Assembly (NCBI GenBank): GCA_003167255.1
Contig: PMTR01000165.1
Span: 1,168-47,864 of the forward strand
Direction of reading: 5' to 3'
Origin: Bryobacterales bacterium
GTDB taxonomy: Bacteria > Acidobacteriota > Terriglobia > Bryobacterales > Bryobacteraceae
DNA length: 46,697 nt
Every line of letters begins with the position of its first letter. Positions within the stretch are counted from its first letter, which is position 1. The translations under genes and the position numbers were made by a program. Below, one piece after another: positions 35,045 through 40,978 of the stretch. Below the pieces are notes generated by a model that did not search any database, was not told the DNA's origin, and saw only the letters and a list, made by a program, of their open reading frames with translations.

Positions 35045-35135
35045 GTGGGGCAGGTGGTATCCTGCGCGCCGGTTGGCAACCCGCGCTGGGCGGCCATTGG
35101 CAAAGGTCGGCAGGCGGGTTGCCAACCTGCCCCAC
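35045..35135. repeat. 91-bp GTGGGGC-ended inverted-repeat element
   Basis: The left end is GTGGGGCAGGTGGTATCCTG and the right end, inverted, GTGGGGCAGGTTGGCAACCC. The inner GGTTGGCAACCCGC is matched by a GCGGGTTGCCAACC stretch. It is related in its termini to the elements at 5538 and 44630. It occupies most of the otherwise gene-free 34990-35343. Confidence 0.75.
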
Positions 35136-35229
35136 AGGCCGGCGCCTTCCGTCACCGTATTTTGCGAGCCTCAATAAGTACGTGGTTTTAGAAGTTCGTT
35201 TACGTATTGCCAGACCGCTTGCTGACGCG

Positions 35230-35268
35230 CGCGGCTCCGATCGGAGCCGCGACCGTGAGGGAGCGGTC
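35230..35268. repeat. 22-bp perfect palindrome plus hairpin
   Basis: CGCGGCTCCGA and its exact inverse lie at 35230-35251, followed at once by GACCG-TGAGGGAG-CGGTC (35251-35268). This type of sequence looks like a dispersed acidobacterial repeat; only one copy is in the window. Confidence 0.6.
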
Positions 35269-35343
35269 TTCGCGGAATATGAGAAGGTATTGATGAAACC
35301 GTGTACCAGGCCCAATACGGTTCAGCAACCCGGGCGAATTCAC

Positions 35344-35916
35344 TCAATTGCCGGCGGCGGCGCGCAGCACCTTGGCCTCTTGCGTATTGAAATGCAGGAA
35401 GCCGATCGCGGCATCATGGAGATCGTGGCGGTTGAAGTTTGACTTCATGATCCCGGACGGGCTGTGCTTCAACCCCAACAGATGGCCGATCTCGTGGGCC
35501 ATGACGTACGCCAGGACCAGGGAAACGGGTTGGCCGGTGCTCTGTGCGAGCTCCTTTACGGGGCCATAGAAGGCGTAGGAGACGACTCCCCGCTCGCCCC
35601 TGGGAATCAATGCATAGCCCATAGCCTCGTACGACTTCAAGCCTTCCCAGGCGCGCGGCACGACTTTCGCCTCCAGGTACGTTCCGGCCGGCGGAAGAGT
35701 GCAGTGTTCATCGGGGTCCATGGAAACTCGGCATATGCTCCAGTCGGTCTCCATGCCGGCCGTCCGCAACGCCTTGCGCGCCGTCTCCGCCGAGGCCTCG
35801 AGTGTGGTTCCAGGCGTTCCCGCGTAATCGAAGATCACTACCACGACTTTGGGCTCGGCGCCGAAGCAAGCCGCCGCCATCCAGACCGTCGCAACCGCCA
35901 GTTTCCGAGTGCTCAT
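35344..35916 (-). CDS. Secreted metzincin-type zinc peptidase
   Basis: 190 residues. A probable signal peptide (MSTRKLAVATVWMAAACFGA) precedes a compact domain with the zinc motif HEIGHLLGLKH (141-151; H-E-x-x-H-x-x-G-x-x-H) and a nearby Met-turn, S-G-I-M (M157). This makes it a metzincin of matrixin type, and small for one. It probably cleaves proteins outside the cytoplasm. A strong GGAGGGGG site precedes the ATG. No propeptide or inhibitor gene is seen; target unknown. Confidence 0.75.
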   Translation of the reverse strand: MSTRKLAVATVWMAAACFGAEPKVVVVIFDYAGTPGTTLEASAETARKALRTAGMETDWSICRVSMDPDEHCTLPPAGTYLEAKVVPRAWEGLKSYEAMGYALIPRGERGVVSYAFYGPVKELAQSTGQPVSLVLAYVMAHEIGHLLGLKHSPSGIMKSNFNRHDLHDAAIGFLHFNTQEAKVLRAAAGN

Positions 35917-36002
35917 TTTCCCCCTCCTTGGCCGGAACGCGAGAGAAGCGCGAAATCGGGGCCACGAAACGGAAAATCAGGGGCTACAATGGTCTGGCGA
36001 TC

Positions 36003-36017
36003 AGGAACGGGGTTCCT
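36003..36017 (+). promoter_or_regulatory. Hairpin over the sigma-factor start
   Basis: AGGAAC-GGG-GTTCCT, a perfect 6-bp inverted repeat, ends one base before the ATG of the ECF sigma gene and contains its only Shine-Dalgarno-like bases. TACAAT at 35985-35990 is a possible -10 box. Confidence 0.35.
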
Positions 36018-36018
36018 A

Positions 36019-36582
36019 ATGACGGATTCTCGCGGTGAGGTCACCGCGCTCTTGGGAGAACTGAAGCTCGGGCGCAAGGATGCCCTGGAGCGGCTGATGC
36101 CGCTGGTTTACAGGGAGTTGCGCCGCGTGGCGGGCCGGTGCATGCGCGACGAGCGGCCCGGCCACACCCTCCAGCCCACCGCCCTGGTCCACGAGGCTTT
36201 CCTGCGGCTGGTGGGCCAGGACCACGCCGATTGGCAGAACCGCGCCCAGTTCGTGGGCGTGGCGGGCCAGCTCATGCGCCGCCTGCTGGTGGACCACGCC
36301 CGCGGGCGCCACGCTCTGAAACGCGGCATCCCCGTGACCCTGAACGAAGAGATATGCAATCGGGCCGCCGGCGCCGACCAAACCGAGGAAATCCTGGCGG
36401 TTGATGAAATCCTGGCCCGCTTGGCGGAGCTCGACCCGCAACAGGCCCGCATCGTCGAACTCCGCTATTTCGGCGGCCTATCGGTGGAGGAAACCGCCGA
36501 GGCCATGGCGATCTCGCCGCGCACCGTCAAGCGCGACTGGGCCATGGCCAAGGGCTGGATGAAGGGCCAATTGCAACGTTGA
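36019..36582 (+). CDS. ECF-type RNA polymerase sigma factor
   Basis: 187 residues, sigma-70 family of the acidobacterial ECF type (TIGR02999-like). Region 2 has RLMPLVYRELRRVAGRCMRD and LVHEAFLRLVGQ; region 4 has VELRYFGGLSVEETAEAMAI then SPRTVKRDWAMAKGWM. I chose the ATG at 36019; the frame stays open upstream, but that part is antisense to the peptidase. No anti-sigma factor adjoins. In these genomes such sigma genes usually sit next to a PD40 Ser/Thr kinase, as here, with a HicB-like gene in between. The kinase may control the sigma factor. Confidence 0.85.
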   Translation: MTDSRGEVTALLGELKLGRKDALERLMPLVYRELRRVAGRCMRDERPGHTLQPTALVHEAFLRLVGQDHADWQNRAQFVGVAGQLMRRLLVDHARGRHALKRGIPVTLNEEICNRAAGADQTEEILAVDEILARLAELDPQQARIVELRYFGGLSVEETAEAMAISPRTVKRDWAMAKGWMKGQLQR

Positions 36583-36610
36583 ACGCTATACTCAAGAAGG
36601 CAGGGCTGAA

Positions 36611-36832
36611 ATGAACGCGAGACGTTATCCGGTAGTCATCGAAGAGACGGGGACCGGCTACTCGGCTTACTCGCCGGACGTTTCCGGATGTGCGGCCGTT
36701 GGCGACACTGAGGAAGAGACGCGCCGGAATTTCCAGGATGCCCTGGGTGCGCATTTCCAGGCCATGCGCGAGGTGGGCGAGCCGATTCCGGAACCACACA
36801 CATCCGTCGATTACGTGGAAGTCGCCGCGTAG
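36611..36832 (+). CDS. HicB-like protein
   Basis: 73 residues, MNARRYPVVIEETGTGYSAY then SPDVSGCAAVGDTEEETRRN. This is the partial RNase-H fold of HicB antitoxins (Y-x-A-x-x-P-D-x-x-G-C). No C-terminal DNA-binding domain is present and no HicA toxin gene is nearby. It sits between the sigma and kinase genes in the same direction, 28 and 51 bases from each. It may be an orphan antitoxin or a domesticated regulator of this module. Confidence 0.75.
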   Translation: MNARRYPVVIEETGTGYSAYSPDVSGCAAVGDTEEETRRNFQDALGAHFQAMREVGEPIPEPHTSVDYVEVAA

Positions 36833-36883
36833 TCCCCGGCGGTATCATAGCTAAGAGCCGATGATCGCGCCAGAGAACCAGCG

Positions 36884-39700
36884 ATGACGCCGCAGCGTTG
36901 GGCCCGCATCAAGGAAATCTTCGGCGCCGCGTTCGAGCAGCCCGAAGGGAAGCGCGCCGCCTTCCTCGATACCGCCTGCTCGGGTGATGCCGAATTGCGT
37001 GCCGAAGTGGAGCGACTGCTGGCGGACGGCGACGGCGACAGCCTGCACAGTCCCGCCAGTGGGATCCTGAACGCGGCCTCTGAATTGGCGCCCGGCGACA
37101 CCGTGGCGCATTACCGCATCGAAGCCCGGCTGGGCGAAGGCGGCATGGGCGTGGTCTACAAGGCCAAGGACACCCGCCTGGGCCGCAACGTGGCCCTCAA
37201 ATTCATCAAGGCCAACTTCAGCCGCCATTGGGAGCGCGAGGCGCGGGCCGTGGCGGCGTTGAACCATCCCCACATCGCCACGCTCTACGAGGTCGGCCAG
37301 CACGAGGGTGTGCCCTACCTGGCCATGGAGTTGGTGCAGGGAAGTCCGCTCAAACGTCATCTGCCCGTAGCGGAGGCGGTAGCCTGCGGCATCCAAATCG
37401 CGGATGCCTTGGCCGCCGCGCATGCGGCGGGCATCGTGCACCGGGACCTCAAGCCCGGCAACATCCTGGTGACGAAGGCGGGCGTCAAACTGCTCGATTT
37501 CGGCGTGGCCCAGATGAGGCCGCGGCCGGGCGCCGACAGCGGCGCAAGTTCCATCCAAACCCTCACGGCATCGGGCGTGGTTGTCGGAACGCCGCAGTAC
37601 ATGGCCCCGGAGCAGATCGAGGGCAAACCGGTCGATACCCGCGCGGACATCTTCGCGTTCGGCGCGGTGTTTTACGAGATGCTGGCCGGCTGCCGGGCGT
37701 TTGCAGGGGAGAGCCAAGCCGGCGTGATGGCGGCCATCCTGGAACGGCAGCCGCCGGATTTGCCTGAGACGGTGCCGCCGGCGCTTCGGCAGCTCGTCGC
37801 CGGCTGCCTCGAGAAGGACCCGGCGGCGCGGTTTGAGTCGGCCCGCGATCTGGTGTTCGCGCTGCGTGCTCTTTCGGCGGGCTCCGGTCTCCGTACCGCC
37901 CTTCCAGGGGTCGGCCCGTCCGCCGGCGTGCCCGGAAGGGGTTGGCTCCTGCCGGCGCTGGCGGCGGCGGTGGTCGCACTGGCGGCGCTTTCGGCCGCTT
38001 TGTACCTCACGCGTCCCGAACCGCTCGATCTCTCGGCTTACAAGTTCACACCGGTCGCGACGGATGCCGAAGTTCAGGGAAGGGGCTCGTGGTCGCCGGA
38101 CGGGAAGAGCGTTGTGTACCTGAAGACCATGGACGCCGTGTGGCAGGTGATGGCTCGGAACCTGACTAACCCATCGCCCACGCAGCTAACCAGGCTCAAG
38201 GACGGCGCGTATCGCTCCATGCCGTTCTTTTCGCCGGATGGCGAGCGCGTGTACTTCATTGCCTCCGGGGCTCTGTGGTCCATCGCCGCAGTGGGCGGAG
38301 AGCCGCGGGAGGTGCTGAAGGCTCCGATGCAGGCCGCGGCGCTTTCGCCCGACGGGAAGACGCTGGCATTTTGGCAACGGTACGAAGAAGCCGGGACGCG
38401 ATACGCCACCGTGTGGATTTCATCGCCGCCCGGGGCCCCGCCGAGAAAGTACGAACCGGCGCCGTTCCGCGTGAACGTCGGCTACGACCCTGATTTCTTG
38501 CGCTTTTCGCCCGATGGCTCTCAAATCGGCCTGGCGACTTACCCGGGTGAGACGGGGCTGTGGATCCTGCCGTGGCCGGACGGGCCGAAGGCACGGCCTC
38601 GCCAGCCGTTCGCGATCCCTTCCTTTGGAGTTGGCTTCGACTGGATGCCGGACTCCCGCCACATGTGTCTCTTCTGGGGTGGCGGTCTTTCGCTTGGCGA
38701 CAGCCGCACGGGGAAACTCGAGCAGTTGACAGCGTCGACCAATGGACAGGCTTGGGAGCCCTCGGTTTCGCCCGAAGGGAAGCGGCTGTTGTGCACCGTC
38801 GAGGATGCGGACCACGACATTATTGAGCTTCCGCTGGACGGTTCCGCGTCGAGACCCGTGCTGGCGACGGCCATGGACGAATATTCACCGTCGTGGTCTG
38901 CCAGCGGCGACCAGATGGCCTTCATCACCAACCGCTCGGGTGAGTCCGCGATCTGGTTACGAAGCGCAAGCGGCGACTGGGAACGGCCCGCTGTTCGGCA
39001 AAGCGACTTCCCCAATGACCCGCATCAACCTTTCAACTCCGTCTCTTTGTCGCCGGACGGCAGGCGGCTCACTTTCCACCGGCACCAAAGGCTGTGGATA
39101 TCGCCGGTATCGGGTGGGCGCGGATCGCCGGCAGTGGTGGGGGGCGAGGGCGAAACTTCGGCGCCCTCATGGTCGCCCGACAGTTCCTCGATCACGTACA
39201 TCGGTCACAGCGGCGGTAAACCGTATGTGGCAGTGATGCGGGTCGGGAGCCAGCAACCGCAATTCCTGATCCCCGACACGGCAGGTTTGTGCCTTTCTGC
39301 CCCTGTCTGGTCGCCGGACGGACTTTGGATAGCCTGCGGCGCGAATGAAAAGACCGTGCTGCTGGTGTCGCCGGATGGAAAGCAGCGCCGCAGCTTGCAG
39401 AGCCCCGTGCCCGTGTCCAACGAGGGATTCGTTCTAGTCTGGTCGCGGAACGCGGACACGATCTATGTGGCTTCGTCGACGACCGCAAAGTCGAGACTGG
39501 ACGCAATCGATGTCCGGTTCGGAAGATCACGCAGTATTGCCGAATACCCGGGGCGGCTGATCTTTCATCAACAGATTTTTAATACGCTTTCTGGCAGCCT
39601 GTCGCACGATGGCAAGAGCTTCGCGACTACGGTCCGCAACGATAGAGCCAACTTGTGGATACTGGAGGGCTTTCCGCGATATCTGCGCCGCTGGTTCTGA
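36884..39700 (+). CDS. Ser/Thr protein kinase with PD40 beta-propeller, copy 1
   Basis: 938 residues. An N-terminal helical region (MTPQRWARIKEIFGAAFEQP) is shared with copy 2. The kinase domain (~77-330) has LGEGGMGVVYKAKD, VALKF (K106), VHRDLKPGNIL (D188) and LLDFGVA (205-207), followed by MAPEQ. Eight or so residues usual after K106 are missing. A membrane helix lies at about 350-370. An extracytoplasmic PD40/WD40-like propeller follows with many SPDG repeats. It probably senses an extracytoplasmic signal and phosphorylates cytoplasmic targets, perhaps the sigma factor two genes upstream. Confidence 0.88.
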   Translation: MTPQRWARIKEIFGAAFEQPEGKRAAFLDTACSGDAELRAEVERLLADGDGDSLHSPASGILNAASELAPGDTVAHYRIEARLGEGGMGVVYKAKDTRLGRNVALKFIKANFSRHWEREARAVAALNHPHIATLYEVGQHEGVPYLAMELVQGSPLKRHLPVAEAVACGIQIADALAAAHAAGIVHRDLKPGNILVTKAGVKLLDFGVAQMRPRPGADSGASSIQTLTASGVVVGTPQYMAPEQIEGKPVDTRADIFAFGAVFYEMLAGCRAFAGESQAGVMAAILERQPPDLPETVPPALRQLVAGCLEKDPAARFESARDLVFALRALSAGSGLRTALPGVGPSAGVPGRGWLLPALAAAVVALAALSAALYLTRPEPLDLSAYKFTPVATDAEVQGRGSWSPDGKSVVYLKTMDAVWQVMARNLTNPSPTQLTRLKDGAYRSMPFFSPDGERVYFIASGALWSIAAVGGEPREVLKAPMQAAALSPDGKTLAFWQRYEEAGTRYATVWISSPPGAPPRKYEPAPFRVNVGYDPDFLRFSPDGSQIGLATYPGETGLWILPWPDGPKARPRQPFAIPSFGVGFDWMPDSRHMCLFWGGGLSLGDSRTGKLEQLTASTNGQAWEPSVSPEGKRLLCTVEDADHDIIELPLDGSASRPVLATAMDEYSPSWSASGDQMAFITNRSGESAIWLRSASGDWERPAVRQSDFPNDPHQPFNSVSLSPDGRRLTFHRHQRLWISPVSGGRGSPAVVGGEGETSAPSWSPDSSSITYIGHSGGKPYVAVMRVGSQQPQFLIPDTAGLCLSAPVWSPDGLWIACGANEKTVLLVSPDGKQRRSLQSPVPVSNEGFVLVWSRNADTIYVASSTTAKSRLDAIDVRFGRSRSIAEYPGRLIFHQQIFNTLSGSLSHDGKSFATTVRNDRANLWILEGFPRYLRRWF

Positions 39701-39934
39701 CGCATAGCTATCGCTTCAGCGCGTCAAAGAACATCTTGAATGCCAGATATTCTTGACCGGGACACACGCGTCGCCTCGCCGAGTTACTCCTGGTAAAAGG
39801 GCTCAAGCAGGCGAGACCCACCTGGGAGCCTCGACCTCCCGTGCCGCCCAAGGAACGTCCTCGAAAGAGGCTGTTTCCGGTGCCCAAAATGATTGCGCCA
39901 ACGTGCTATCGGAAGCGGCCCCCGCATCCCGCCC

Positions 39935-39970
39935 CTTGCCATCATTACCGGGTACGTCCCGGGAACCTAG
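39935..39970 (+). pseudogene. C-terminal fragment of a DUF4258 gene
   Basis: Reads LAIITGYVPGT then stop. It matches LAIITAYVPET in the DUF4258 gene at 40249-40569. Only 12 codons are left. Confidence 0.5.
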
Positions 39971-39975
39971 TGATT

Positions 39976-40087
39976 GCAATGCTATCATTGCTGTATGGCC
40001 AGCATCACGATTCGCAAGCTGGATGATGCGGGAATTTCGGGGGAATTTCGGGGACGGGCTACGAAATTCCCGGACCCAAGCGGCTGA
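39976..40087 (+). pseudogene. Truncated FitA-like antitoxin gene with its operator
   Basis: The palindrome GCAATG-CTAT-CATTGC (39976-39991) and the following ATG (39995) with MASITIRKLDDA are nearly identical to 43933-43990. After 12 codons the sequence changes into a repeat (GISGEFRGRATKF...) and stops at 40087. It is a 5' duplicate of the antitoxin downstream. Confidence 0.75.
40030..40071. repeat. Direct plus inverted repeat, REP-like
   Basis: GGGAATTTCGG occurs twice in tandem (40030-40040, 40041-40051), and CGAAATTCCC at 40062-40071 inverts it with GGGACGGGCTA in the loop. The composition recalls IS200/RAYT-associated ends, but no transposase is present. It is the likely cause of the antitoxin truncation. 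Confidence 0.5.
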
Positions 40088-40156
40088 GCGATTTGGGGGT
40101 TGCGTAGCCTCGAAACCGTAGTGTGGCCGTTGCGCTTCCGGCGGCACACCGGAACC

Positions 40157-40187
40157 TTGACTCGCGCGCGCCTGCTTCGCGTACAAT
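40157..40187 (+). promoter_or_regulatory. Promoter-like sequence ahead of the DUF4258 gene
   Basis: TTGACT (40157-40162) and TACAAT (40182-40187) with a 19-base spacer, slightly long. The DUF4258 ATG lies about 60 bases downstream. Confidence 0.4.
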
Positions 40188-40248
40188 CAAATTCAGCACG
40201 CCGTGTCCTTCACGAGTGGATGCCGGCTACCATAAAAGCTCCTGCCTT

Positions 40249-40569
40249 ATGAGCGAAATCGCGCCTCTGGTCAAAGCTGCGGCTCGGAAGCAACTGCTCT
40301 TCCTTCCCCACTCCGTGAGGCAAATGTCTCGCCCGGATAGAATGATTAGTGTGCAAGAAGTGCGGCGCGTTGTCTTGCGGGGAGAAATCATAGAGGGCTA
40401 TCCGGAGGACGCGCGCGGCCATAGCTGCCTGATATTGTGAACGGGTGAGGCCGGCCGGAAGATTCACGTGGTCTGCGCTCCTCAGGGGGAATACCTTGCC
40501 ATCATCACCGCGTACGTCCCGGAAACGGACGAATGGGACTCGGGGTTCAGAATCAGGAGGCCTTCATGA
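40249..40569 (+). pseudogene. DUF4258 toxin-like gene with an in-frame TGA
   Basis: The first part, from the ATG at 40249, reads PHSVRQMSRPDRMISVQEVR then GEIIEGYPEDARGHSCLIL and meets TGA at 40438-40440. The same frame continues TGEAGRKIHVVCAPQGEYLA and IITAYVPETDEWDSGFRIRR to a stop at 40567. Both halves belong to one DUF4258 protein, in which Gly commonly follows L-I-L, so one change (GGA to TGA) explains the break. It precedes the YgiT-type zinc protein with ATGA overlap, a typical toxin-antitoxin layout. The toxin is probably inactive. Confidence 0.75.
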
Positions 40570-40778
40570 AATGCACGTACTGCCAAGGGAAAATGAGGAA
40601 AGGTCAGGCGCCTTTTCAGATCGACCGCAAGGGGTATCATCTGTCATTGGAAGCGGTTCCCGCCTGGGTATGCAGCCAATGCGGCGAGACGTATTTCGAG
40701 GAGCACGAGGTAAAGACCATTCAGCGTCTCCTGCACCAGTTGGACAGGCAAACCGCGAATCTAGCTTCAGTTGCATGA
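40566..40778 (+). CDS. YgiT-type zinc-finger protein (MqsA-like antitoxin N-domain)
   Basis: 70 residues, MKCTYCQGKM ... WVCSQCGETYFE. The two C-x2-C pairs (C3, C6, C36, C39) form the zinc site seen in YgiT/MqsA N-terminal domains. No helix-turn-helix follows. Start chosen at 40566, overlapping the DUF4258 stop; AGGAGG lies about nine bases upstream. It would be the antitoxin of the DUF4258 protein, now without a whole partner. Confidence 0.75.
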   Translation: MKCTYCQGKMRKGQAPFQIDRKGYHLSLEAVPAWVCSQCGETYFEEHEVKTIQRLLHQLDRQTANLASVA

Positions 40779-40802
40779 TACGCATCCGGAGCCCCATGAC
40801 TC

Positions 40803-40914
40803 GTCGACCCGTTCTCCGCCTGCCTGGCTCCGGGCATCTGCCAGCCCACCTGGAAGTCCCTCAAACAGTACGAGCCACCCGGCTGGTTCCGCAACGCCAA
40901 GTTCGGCGCCTGGG
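40803..40914 (+). pseudogene. N-terminal fragment of an alpha-L-fucosidase (GH29) gene
   Basis: The frame reads FSACLAPGICQPTWKSLKQY then EPPGWFRNAKFGAWAQ. This is close to the conserved start of GH29 enzymes (W-x-S-L-K-Q-Y-x-x-P-x-W-F-R-x-A-K-F-G). It then switches abruptly to sigma-factor sequence. No further part of the gene is present. Confidence 0.6.
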
Positions 40915-40918
40915 CCCA

Positions 40919-40978
40919 AAGCGCGACTGGGCCATGGCCAAGGGCTGGATGAAGGGCCAGTTGGAGACGCGGCCATGA
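40919..40978 (+). pseudogene. 3' remnant of an ECF sigma-factor gene
   Basis: Encodes KRDWAMAKGWMKGQLETRP and stops. It is nearly identical to the end of the sigma factor at 36019-36582 (KRDWAMAKGWMKGQLQR). Its TGA overlaps the kinase ATG (ATGA), the usual sigma-kinase coupling. The rest of the sigma gene has been replaced by other fragments. Confidence 0.8.

Larger units (their letters stand above)
39701..40240. other. Intergenic region made of gene fragments
   Basis: No intact gene. 39701-39934 shows nothing recognisable. From 39935 on it carries a DUF4258 fragment, a FitA-like fragment with its palindrome, a short inverted repeat and a promoter-like sequence, listed separately. Confidence 0.6.

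Noticed and set aside
40030-40071. An insertion sequence
   Set aside because: Only a short REP-like inverted repeat is present; no transposase frame was found on either strand.
39995-40087. A second, functional FitA antitoxin
   Set aside because: Only the first 12 codons match; the rest is repeat sequence and there is no toxin downstream.
40438-40440. TGA read as selenocysteine
   Set aside because: The family has Gly there, no redox motif is present and no convincing SECIS-like hairpin was seen.
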